A DNA stretch of 64,000 nucleotides from Lunularia cruciata. Taxonomy: Eukaryota > Streptophyta > Marchantiopsida > Lunulariales > Lunulariaceae. Of the stretch, positions 1-10,600 are shown piece by piece. The notes beneath the pieces are model-generated. The model did not search any database and was not told where the DNA came from. It saw only the letters and a list, made by a program, of their open reading frames with translations. The DNA lies in contig OX419758.1 in NCBI GenBank assembly GCA_948567375.1, positions 13,831,001-13,895,000 of the forward strand. The letters run 5' to 3'. Each line of letters begins with the position of its first letter. The first letter of the stretch is position 1. Made by a program: the position numbers and the translations under genes.

Positions 1-167
1 AGAACCTTCTTGAAAAACTTCTCAAGAGCCTTGTATATTTCCCTATAAATACCAAAGCCTATGCTCATATTAGGCATTTAGAGTCTCCCTTATTCAAGAG
101 TCCTAATGTAATCTTTCACTTTGACCTTCCATTTTGATATTTCTCTCCTTGATCTTGGTCTTTTACA
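1..167 (+). repeat. Right part of 5' LTR, followed by primer-binding site
   Basis: This matches the right part of the LTR at 5614-6012, including the TATA-like CTATAAATACC. It ends in TTTTACA at 167. TGGTATCAAAAG from 169 is close to the TGGTATCAGAGC primer site used with initiator tRNA-Met. The left part of this LTR lies outside the window. Confidence 0.8.
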
Positions 168-710
168 TTGGTATCAAAAGTGAGAATAGGATAGATGGAA
201 TTTATGAACCACCAAATTCACTTCCACCAAACCATTAGAATTTTTGTGTCCATGTACTAACCAAATATCATTCTACTCAGTTCATCATCTCACACTTTGG
301 ATAATTTTTTGAATGTGATCACCTTGTTTGATGAACCCTTGGTACTTCCAATTGTAACTTATGGAGAATGATGGACGTGTTAACTTGGCTCAACTATAGA
401 TAGTTTGATAGAGTAGCAGTCATGGTAGCAATGCCTCAAGTTATCATTACCAGTAACAAATTGAGCACCTACTCAATTGTTGGAAGAACAAGATCATCAA
501 TGACAAGAGCATGTAGAGAGAACACATTTCACAAAGGAGAAGAGCAAATTGGATTTCCAAAGCCCAAAGTATTTGAAAACAAGAATCTCTTAGGTGCAAT
601 AGAGAATTTTTTGTTTGACTGTGAATGTTATTTCAAAACTACAATTCTTCAAGATGAATGGAAGTAGATTCTCTTGGCTTCTAACCATTTGGATGAAGTA
701 GCAAAACTAT

Positions 711-1435
711 TGTAATACCAATAGCTAGATAGATGATCTAGAGATAAAATTTGGTTTGGTAATATATGGAAGGATGTTATACATGATAGACTTAGTAGAT
801 AAGCTAGAGGTATCACCAAAAGAGTACTTATACTAATAGGCTAGAAACCAAAACATGCTTGGAAACTTTAGAATCAAGAGCTAGGCAGATGATCTAGAGG
901 TGAAACTTGGGGTGGTGACATCTGGAAGGATGTTACACATTATGAAGGATGTAGATCAGATAGAGGTTTCACCAAAAGAGCACTTCTACTAATAGGGCAG
1001 AAGCCAAAAATAGCCTGAAAACTTTAAAGTTATTTTTGGAGGCCTAAACAAATGAATTAGGCCCAAAAATGAAAAGAGTTTCTCCCCATAAGAGGAAAAG
1101 GATTGCATTCCCCCCCATAATTTGTCTCATTGAGAGCTTTCCAATGGTACCTTACCCATGGGATTCTAAGCTTACTACAATAAGATTCCCTAAAGATTCC
1201 TTTTGGTCAACTAGATAGGACAAGGACTACCATGTCACCCATCTAAACAACTAATCCAAGGATGGAGCTTGCTGATAGGTCACCAATCCATGTATCTGAT
1301 CCAAGGGTTGAGCTTTCATTGAGGGATCATCTTTGCTATATAATAAAGAGAGGGTGCTCCTTTGGGCATCGGAGGATTGAGTGTGAAATTTGTGTTTTCT
1401 CTCTTGAAGAGTTCTCTTGTCCTTAGAGTATTACA
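711..1435 (+). repeat. 725-bp solo LTR nested in gag, with 5-bp target duplication
   Basis: The unit begins TGTAATA and ends TATTACA, a 7-bp inverted terminal match of TG...CA type. It is flanked on both sides by ACTAT (706-710 and 1436-1440), a 5-bp target-site duplication. There is no coding or primer site inside, so it is a solo LTR. A TATA-like GCTATATAATAAAG lies near 1336. The left third carries an internal tandem duplication of about 160 bp (about 721-872 and 881-1030). A second copy of the family lies at 18826-19304. The sequence resuming after 1440 is again gag of the host gypsy element, so this insertion is younger than that element. Confidence 0.85.
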
Positions 1436-4400
1436 ACTATGGTGGCAATTGCAAGTGGAGCAAGCTCAATGAAAATTTTTTACACTAATCTTGATATGGG
1501 AAGAATTCAAGAGTGCAATAATTGGTCAATTCCAAGCTATAAATGCCACACAAACTACACGAGATATGTCGGCAAAGTTGAAATAGATTGGATCTATAAG
1601 AAGTTTCATCACACAATTCCAAGAAACCATCATGAAAATTCTAGATATACTAGAAGGTGAAGCTCAAGATCAATTTGTGAGGAGCTTGAAATCACAAATC
1701 AAACTAAAGGTGACTATGCAAGAGCCAAAACACTTGGAAGAAGCCATGTAGTTGGTTGAATGGTTTGATTCCTTGGTTGCAACAACTTGGTCTCAACCTC
1801 AACCTCCACAAAACCTACCAATGCACTACATATAGGTGGAAGAGATGACACCAATGGATATTGATGCCATCTAATGGAGACCACTTGGCATTATAGATAG
1901 AGAAAAATTATGACAAAATGGTGGTTATTTTTATTATTGCCAAATTGAACATTGCATTGCTGAATGTCCACTCAAGAATAGATGACCTCAACAAATTGTC
2001 CAGATGGAGTTTGTGGAATATAATGATCAAGGAAACAAGAAATCCGAATAGGAGATTTTGAGTTGTATATTGAGAACTTGATTAGTTCCAATGGGATTGA
2101 AGGCTCGACCTATGAAAGTTTGCTTCACTTGCAAGGAATGATATCTTATTATGGTTGTAGGATTTTAGTAGATTTTTGGAAGTTTAAAGAATTGCATATC
2201 CATGCATTTAGCAAAGGAATTAAGCATTCCTATCAAGCTAATAATTGGAAATAGATTGATGATGGCGGATGGTAGAAAGGGTTTTGTATTCTATACCTCA
2301 TATCCTATTATATTCAAGATTGGGAAGGAGTATATAAGGGGTATGAGGTTTTTAATGCCACCTCTACACTATGATGTCATTCTAGGTTTGCCTTGGCTTG
2401 AACATTACAAGGTTTAATTTGATTGGATTCGACACAAATTCAAATACAACACCAAGGTATGAATTTCTATCTAGGTTGTCTAGCACCTTTGAGTAAGACA
2501 CCTAAGAATATCAGTCCTAAGATGGGAAGTTTGTTAGGAAAGTAGCCATAAAGCAAGCTTTGAAAGAAGATAAGTCCCAAGATGAGAAGTTTGTCACTAA
2601 AGAACCATAGAGCAGACTTTGGAGGAAGATAAGTCTACTTTTGTGGAGTGGATCAAGCCAATTGTGCATGAAGAATCTGAGGAGAACCCAAAGCCTTATC
2701 AAGCAATGGTTGATCAAATAGTTCAAGATTTTTCAAATCTATTTTTGGATGATCTACCAAAAGGTTTACCCTCTAATTGTGGTATGCCTTTCAAGATTGA
2801 GTTATTGCCACAAAATACTCCAATGAGTAGACCAATCTATAAGCTCTCACCAAAGGAGTTAGACAAGCTTCAAACAACCTTGACAGAGATTTTAGAGAAG
2901 GATTTCATACAATATAGTACATATTCTTGGGGAGCACCGATACTATTTGTTCCAAAGGAGGATGGAGGACTTTACTTCTATATTGATTATCATGGCCTCA
3001 ATAAAAAAATAGTGAAGAATGCATATCCCTTGTCTCAAATTGATGACTTGCTTGATCAATTGAGTGGAACACAATACTTCTCCAAGTTGGATCTCCAAAG
3101 TGGCTATTGGTAAATTCCCATTGATAGAGAGGAGGTGCAAAAGACTACCTTTTGCACAAGGTCTGGGTATTTTGAATAGAGAGTTCTACTTTTTGGGCTC
3201 GCTAACACTCCAATGGTCTTCATGGATCAGATGTATGGGTGTTAGATGGGCTATTGGGTTGGTACGTGGTGGTATTATTGGATGATATCTTAATCTATGG
3301 ATGATATTTTAAACACAAAAATCACATGCAAGAGATCCTAAGAAAATTACAGCAACGGAAGTTTTACTGCAAGAAGTGTGCCTTTTGGCAAAAGGAAGTT
3401 ATGTTCTTGGGTCATAAAATCTCATCAGAGGGGATCAAGATAGAAGAGGAGAAATTAAGGCCATTATTGATTGGCCTAGTACAAAGGATACCACAAAAGT
3501 GAGGGCATTTATTGGAAATATTTTACCAATGGTTCATCCATTATTATGCTCATGTGGCCGCACCATTGACCAAGCTCTTGGTAAAGATTGCAAGCTTTTA
3601 GTGGACCACCAAGCACAAAGAAACATTCTAGAAATTGAAACATATGGTGTCTTCAAGACCTATTCTTCAACCATATGATCCTCAATTACCTTGTGTGGTT
3701 GATTTTGATGCTTATAACTTTGCCATTGGAGTTGTGTTGTAGTAGGAATTCCTAGATGGGTTACATCCCATTGCCTTTTTGTCACACTAACTAAACACTA
3801 CCAAAATAAATTACTATGCCTAAGATTGATAAAAATAGCAATGGTATATACCACAAAGGTATGGAGGCAATATCTCTTGGGAAAACAAGTAGTCAAGTAA
3901 ATTGATCACAAACCCTCGTTGCACATATTACATTTGGAGCACATGAAGAGTCAATATCATTGATGGGAGGAACAACTACAAATTTTTGATATCAAACTTG
4001 AGTACAAACCCGGTTGGTTTCCTGTCATCCCCAATGCTCTATCACAATGATCTAATTTGAATTATCTTCCTCTCATCACGGCAACAATTATGAAGATGTC
4101 AATCAACTCCAAAGTCAAAATTAAGTTTAGGACAAATTTACAACAAGATCTTTCCTTTCAGATGGTACACGGTTATCTTGTAGCATAAGATAAGGAATAC
4201 AAAACCTTCACTTTCAAGGAAGGCCTTCTATTTTATGAGAACCAAATTTATGTTCTAGCCAAGGGTGATCTTTGACTTGTGTGCCTTTAAGAAGCCCATG
4301 ACTTACCAATCATTGGTCACATGGGTGTGGACAAGACCTTGGGTACCCTCCAACACCAATGGTGGTGGCCTAACATGGCATGAGATATTCAAGATTTTGT

Positions 4401-5613
4401 CCAATCTTGTGAGATCTGCCAATGTAACAAGGCTAGCAACCAAAAAATGAGTGGAGTCCTTCAACCACTCCCCATTCCATCTGCTCAATGAGAACACGTG
4501 AGCTTAGATCTCATCATATTCTTACCCAAGATAAAGAAAGTTCACACAACAATTGTGGTGGTTGCGGATAAGCTTACTAAGCAAATCCATTTGGCACCAA
4601 AATTTGATACCATGGATGCTCTAATATTGGCATAAATCTACTTTGATAATGTCTTCAAGCATCATGGGATGTCTTATGTACTCATCTTTGATTGTGATCC
4701 TCGATTCATTGTAAAATTTTGGCAAGCACTCTTCTAGATACTTGGCATTAAGCTTACTTTGTCCACGGCCTATTATTCTCAAACTGATTAACAAACCAAA
4801 TGAGAAAATTGCTCCTTGGAGGACATACTTTGTGCCTTTGTCAATATTCACCATACTAACTAGGATGATTGTCTTGTAATTGTTGAGTTCGCATACAATA
4901 ATTCCAAACAAGCAAGCATTGGATTCTCTCCTTTCTATCTTAATTCAGCCAAGACTCACTTGTTCTAGTTTCCCTTCTTACTCCTCTTCCATCTCATGTC
5001 CCTGATACTTCCACCTTCTTGACTACCATATCCCAATCCTTCCAATAAGCTAAATCTCATCTCCTTGTTGCTCAAAATTATCAAAAACAATGTGCGTACC
5101 ACCATTGTCATGATCTCACCTTGTAACTTGGTGATAAGGTCATGCTCTCCTCTAGTAACCTACCCCTCCCACTTGATATCCAAGTCCATAAACTTGCTCT
5201 TAATGGAATAAGACCATTTGATTTTACCCAATCATGTCTCATGTTGCTTATTAACTTGCCTTTTGACTTGCCTTGCCTTGCCTTATCATATGAAAATCCA
5301 CCCTATCTTTCATGTTTCTAAGTTGAAACCCTTTGTTCCTAATCCATCTTCTTTGTCCTCTCATGTCCAACGTCTTCATCCTCCTATCCTTATCAACAAT
5401 CATGAGGAGTATGAAGTTGATCATATCCTTGCACGTTGCCACATTAAATGAGACCACTGACAACATACTAAATACAAAGTTTTTTCAAAAGGGTATCCCT
5501 TTCATGATGCCACTTGGGAACCTCTTTCTCATCTCCAAAATGCATAAATGATCATCCAAGAGTTTGAAGCTTCCATGGTGATGAAGACATCACCAACTAG
5601 CATCAGGAGAATA

Positions 5614-6012
5614 TGTAACAATATGGAGCTTACCAATGAGTTAGTCAAGACTAACAAAGTAGCAAATAGTCCAAATTAGCTAAGAATATTCTAGAAACAT
5701 CTAGGACATTACTTGGCACCTTCCAAGTATTGGGTAATGTGCATGCCAAGCAGGAAGCTTCTTAGCTAGCTTACCTTGCATACCAAGTAGGTGGTTTCTA
5801 AAAGGAAGCTTTCTAGCTAGTTTAGCTTGCACACCAAGTATGTAATTTCTATAAGAAAGCTTCTTGAGAAGCTTCTCAAGAGCCTTGTATATTTCTCTAT
5901 AAATACCAAAGCTTAATCTCATGTTAAACATTCACAGTTTCCTTCATTCGAGTGTCCCAATGTGATCTTCCACTCAGGTCTTCCATTCTCTTATTTCTCC
6001 TTGGCCTTTACA
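5614..6012 (+). repeat. 3' LTR of the chromovirus fossil
   Basis: Begins TGTAACAATATGGAG after a purine-rich stretch (AGGAGAATA) and ends GGCCTTTACA, so TG...CA with TGTAA/TTACA ends. It contains many GAAGCTTC palindromes (about 5755-5880) and a TATA-like CTATAAATACC near 5897. Related LTRs lie at 1-167, 6013-6214 (inverted), 62240-62671 and 62867-63345. Confidence 0.85.
5684..5696 (+). promoter_or_regulatory. Heat-shock-element-like site in LTR U3
   Basis: GAATATTCTAGAA is a perfect three-unit heat shock element (GAA-nn-TTC-nn-GAA), about 200 bp upstream of the LTR TATA-like box. A second perfect three-unit site, TTCTAGAATATTC, lies near 6094-6106 in the adjacent inverted LTR fragment. In other plant retroelements such sites can bind heat shock factors. 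Function here is inferred only. Confidence 0.45.
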
Positions 6013-6214
6013 CTAGTTGTCATCTTGGCATACAAGTTACTCTACTCTTGGAAAGTTCCTAGAAGCTTCTCACCAAGAAGCTTCTTGTGTGTTTCTAGAA
6101 TATTCTACCTACAAGTTTTCTTAATGCTTCTAGCACATTCTTAGGCTAGTTCTACTTCCCTTTGCTATATTTAGCTTAGACTACTAACTTGTATGTTAAC
6201 TCCATATTTTTACA
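6013..6214 (-). repeat. Inverted, truncated LTR fragment of the chromovirus family
   Basis: It directly abuts the 3' LTR at 6012 but reads in the opposite sense. Its plus-strand sequence matches the left half of the minus-strand LTR at 62240-62671 and ends TTTTTACA at 6214. It represents the first half of an LTR only. The tail-to-tail arrangement suggests insertion of one element beside or into another, or a rearrangement. Confidence 0.65.
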
Positions 6215-7660
6215 CAAGTGGCCTATTCTATTCTTGCAATGTCATACCTCCATAGGGTCTCATATTTGGCATGAGATTTTACTCCTATAGAAAAATTGAT
6301 GCCACACTTGAGGATCTTTGATAGCACCATCCAATATACTTTCTCCACTCCCTTAGCTCCATGCATGCTCCCACAACTCTCAAATTAATGGGGTAGGCAA
6401 CAAATAGCTCTTTCTTATAGTCATGGGTAGATACAACCTCATAAAGCAAGAGGCCATAACACCAAAAACATATATTGAAGTATATGCACTAGTTGCCGCT
6501 CATTTAGCAAATAAGTTCTTATATAAAGGGCATCCTTTTTTGTTGGGACTCATCATAATAATAGAATCAAACACTTACACCTTCCAATCATACTTTTGAT
6601 TAGCCCAAGACTTATTGCAAAGCTTGACATGCACATCACTCCCCAAGTTTATTGACTTCATATCCCTAGACTCTAAGATGATTTAGTCAGATCTTAGTGA
6701 GCATGCACATTCATACACTTACGAGCACACGCATACACTTACCAACGTCTTCATTAATATGCCTCTACCTAATAGAGCTAAGATCTTCTCATGCGGGGAA
6801 AAGGCTCTAGAGCTTGGATCCAAGCTTCAAACTTGATTGGCAACTTCAAATTTACTTTTGAGGAGTTTACCATAGCACTAAGATTGAGGATGAGTCTCCC
6901 ACATCTAGCTCACATAGGGCTTTTAGACCTCTATGTATGTAGTTCTTCCTATGATATGCAAGGGATACACTTTTTACAATGTACAATAGGTGGGGAGCCC
7001 ACTAGAGTTCATGATGCTCTTTGTGATATAGTCACTTACACCTTACAAGCTAAACAACCAAGGTTTAGATCTCAAGAACACCTATCCATTGGGTGCAAGG
7101 AAATATTGTTACTTTCACATATGGTTGTTGCACCTTGCATGACGTAGTGGTGGTGAACACTCTATGAGCTAAGTCATTGGTACGGGCAGGTGTACATGCA
7201 AGAGTAGAAATGACCCTTACCTCTAGGGGCAAGGAAGACCACTCCGTGCCCTAGCTGTCCTCCGATACCTTTGTCCCTCTAGTGATTGAGATTTTTGGAT
7301 GCACATATTACCATTTTGATGGTCTCCTCAAGGCTGTATCGGGAGGTTTTTGGCAATGGAGGGGTGCATTGGCTGTCTCTCCAAGCATGCTCACATTATA
7401 TTACCAATAGCATGTATCAATCACTTCACTTTGCATTCAAGTTTTGTGTCTTCATCGACAAGCAACAATAGTTGGCATACCCAACATGCCATTGGAAGAC
7501 CACTACCACAACATCTAGGAGTAGACTACACTTCCTTACTTTTGTTGTTGTGCCTTGGGCTAATCTTCCCTTTTGCACTTGTTTGCTTTGTACAACAAAG
7601 AAATGTTTTGAATGGAAAAGGGAATTACACATGTCCTATTTTGTAAGATGCTTGTACATA
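6215..7660 (+). mobile_element. LINE 3' fragment (C-terminal domain), degenerate
   Basis: The recognisable part is about 6790-7150, with phrases such as SRAWIQAS, IALRLRMSLP and GGEPTRVHDALCDIV. The same pattern (a Cys/His region then R-H-D-A-x-R-D-I-V) occurs in the larger LINE copy at 30.1-33.3 kb, near 32.6-32.7 kb. It belongs C-terminal to the reverse transcriptase in a non-LTR retroelement family. No reverse transcriptase core was seen here, so the copy is 5'-truncated, as is usual for LINEs. The reading frame is interrupted by several stops. The left boundary (6215-6780) and right boundary are not sharply defined. Confidence 0.5.
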
Positions 7661-7686
7661 TAACGAGGTACCCTAGTGAGCTATAA

Positions 7687-10600
7687 CATGGAGCTTCAGA
7701 ATATTGTATAACATATCATTATGAATCAAAATCAAATTGTACTAGATTGGACGAACAACTCTCTCTTAGACAAAAAGAGAAGTGATTTTGATTTTGATTT
7801 TTCTCCATTTAGGTTTTGGATTTAGCTTTGATGAGTTCTATAAATATCAGTAAAAAAATTTACAAACAGTCTGTAAAATTTTAATGTGCCATGCACTGGG
7901 GTACATGTTTTATGGGTAAATTACATAACCATATAAACATAGCAAATACTAATTTTATGGGTAATCTAAAATGGGACCTGTGAGTTTTTACAGGTTATGG
8001 GATTACCCATAATACAGTTTGTTGTAAATTTGACAATTTGAAAACTAGAATTTGCCGAAAATTTTGTAAACTCTACAATTTTTCCGTGATGATTCTATTA
8101 CTTATCAGTTCTTTCTCTATACATATCAAGAAATTTTTTATGGATGTCACTAAATGTCCATAAATATCCATCAATTTTAAATCTGAAAACCCCTATTCAT
8201 TACATCCACATTGTTTCAGAACAGATTTTGTTATAAGCCTCATGCTGGGCAGATTATGGGCTTCGATTTAGTTTTTAAGAGATGGGTAAAGCAATTGACT
8301 TTGCAAATAAATTGATGAACATTTGTCAAATGTAAGAGAATAATCCTTGTAGATTCATTTAGTAGATACTTCCAAGAATAGGAATGGAAATTTTTATTTT
8401 GTAATTCTAAGAAATACCTTGTAAAACCTTATGGATTTCTTCCAAAATTCCAGAAGTCACGGATACTAATTTTATAAATATCCATAATAATTCTTTTTTA
8501 TTAGATTAATACGGATACCAAAAACATTCCTAAAGTACACAACAGGACAAACTTAATCAAAGTGCAAGAAACCCTCTGTCCATTGGGGGAAAGGTGAGAT
8601 CCTTTCGTCTACGAAACTCCATCGTATCAATAAAATATCTTCCATGGATTTGATGGTAAAGTGAAAAAGTGACAGAGTAATATACTCAAAAGAAAAAGCA
8701 AAAGAAATACAAGGCATCAAGAAGTGCAAAATAGAAAATGCGCACTATGCCCAATGAAAAAGGACTAAATCTTCTAGACCTCATAGCAAAACAAGTGGGA
8801 AAGAAGTAAAAACGTTTCAACATACATCTCAACATAGACATCTCAAAATCGGGATGTTTTGCAGTGAGTTGATCTGTCTTTATATCGTGTAGAACTCGAC
8901 GTTTATACGAGCCAATTTCAATATTCTAAGACCTCAGAAGAAGTCTGATACTACGATGCTTGATTGAAATATCCATTGACACCAGATTCTGGGCATCTGC
9001 TTTTTATCACCGCATCTAGTTTCGAGAGGACGAATGCTTTAATATGATAGATCTCGCGAAATAAGGACCTTTTCTAAAATTGTCCGTATATTCATGAGTT
9101 GAGGAACATGCAGCCATATGACTATGAAAGACCACGAAGTGACCCATCGGTCAATTTCTAGCATCAATCAATGTCTATTGATTGACGTTGGGGTTTCAGG
9201 TAGCCTTTTATGGCTTCTAGTAGAACTTCGTAAACAGTTTTACTAGTAGCGCGGTGGGGGTACGTGAAAATTTTACGAAAAATGTCCATAACCATAAATT
9301 TTTATGGGTTATGAAAGTAGTGATCTTGAAAATCTTACTAGAAAATGTATGTAATCATAAAAAAGTTATGGGTTATGAGAAACGGGACCCGGAATACTTC
9401 ACGGGTTACGAGTTATCCCTAAAATTCAATTAGTAAAAAGTTCGCCCGTAGAAAGTATTTGCACCCATCCAAAGTTTTACGGCACCGTTCATTTTCTACG
9501 TGACTTCTTTTTATTGGTACCCGTTAAAAGTTTAAATTTTAATTTTAAGGGTATCACTATTCTGACCCTATAAATCCGCATTCCCGTAATGAACCCCCTA
9601 ATCAAATCGCATCCTTTAAGTTTGAACACGCCAAGAGCGAAGAAGTCTCCAAAGATGTGTATACTGTTATAAACAGCCAACACTTTGGATTGATAACAGG
9701 AGAGCACAATTCTGAATATTATTCTGATAGATGGAATTCAGGTGGTCAACATGTACGTCGACATGAATTCAATTAACATCGTTGTCACATACACGATCGG
9801 TCCAATCTGCATGGATTGTTAGTTTATGAAACATAACGATACAAACTGCCATCTTAAAAGTTCCTTGAAGGAGGCTGAGCAAAAGGTATGATCTCAAGGA
9901 TATTCTTTTGAGCCAACCCCATTCGTTTCATCTAGCAGATTATAACGAGCTTGCCGACACCAAGAAAACGGCAGTGACGATTCTCCTTGGCAATCGAGGA
10001 GATGCAGTCGATAAGGACAATGGGTGATACTGAAAGCGCATAGATGTTTCAAGTTCACCACACATGGCATTCAGAATATGCCAAGGTGTAGCACAGACAC
10101 CATGGTGGCGTAAAGCTTCCCTGGCGCCGATCACTCCAATCAATAGGAAGCGCCGGAGCAGGGTCTTTGCTCCAGCGCTTCTGTCTGCTTGCAACATTCC
10201 CTTTATTGGTCTATCTCGGTGTCGAGAATTCCCTTCCACAACGTGCCAGCACCTCCGTGGACCAGTTAGAAAGTTCTAATGCGAGATTAATCAGCTTTTA
10301 GGACCATAGGGTTTTGGACCATTTTGCCTGCCTCGCTACCAATTGTGTGTCCATCGAGAGTATTCGCATTGTGAGAAGTGCTATCCTTCCTTAGCTTGGT
10401 ACTCTACTCCTGTCCACCCGAAGACCGGACTTTAAGCGTTCCTTTTCATGTACACCTGTGACTCCAATATCCATCAACCCTATGTGACCTGTGAGATAGG
10501 AACCATATCTGATCCAAGCTTCCATGTCGGAAACATAGACCAGAGCGTTTCCTTTACTCGTCCATCTATTGAAGTTGCTGCGGAAATGTAAATCTGCTGC
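7687..10600. other. Upstream flank of the P450 gene, copy 1 of a duplicated block; no gene seen
   Basis: From 7687 to about 8840 the sequence matches 20525 to about 21440 (shared start near CATGGAGCTTCAGAATATTG), apart from an insertion at 7816-8190. From about 10135 onward it matches 22430 onward. Between these blocks (8840-10130) the two copies are not recognisably alike. The 9250-9420 part carries the recurring TTATGGGT/ACCCATAA motif. No convincing coding region was found. The last few hundred bases before 10601 are the likely promoter and 5' leader of the P450 gene. Confidence 0.5.
7816..8190. repeat. About 375-bp insertion, MITE-like, absent from the duplicate locus
   Basis: Aligning the two copies of the locus, copy 2 reads straight through TAGGTT-CCCTATTCA near 20632-20645. 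Copy 1 has about 375 extra bases between the same flanks. The ends show an imperfect inverted match (GGTTTTGGATTTA at the left; the right end reversed reads GGTTTTCAGATTTA). There is no coding potential. The inside contains TTATGGGTAA-type palindromes. The match to a MITE is suggestive only. Confidence 0.4.

Larger units (their letters stand above)
1..6012 (+). mobile_element. Ty3/gypsy chromovirus fossil (LTR retrotransposon), broken
   Basis: Fossil LTR retrotransposon whose left LTR is cut by the window edge. Parts in order: LTR end (to 167), an initiator-Met-type primer site (from 169), gag (about 420-1860, interrupted by a nested insertion at 711-1435), retropepsin-like segment near 2200-2420 (DVILGLPWL), reverse transcriptase about 2620-3550, RNase H about 3630-3830, integrase about 4250-4970 with a zinc-binding region, a chromodomain-like tail about 5260-5570 (EYEVDHIL), and a 3' LTR at 5614-6012. 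The order PR-RT-RH-IN plus chromodomain defines a chromovirus. It is clearly broken, with many breaks over its length. The two LTRs differ visibly at many positions, so the insertion is old. The same family returns on the minus strand at 62.2-64.0 kb. Confidence 0.9.
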
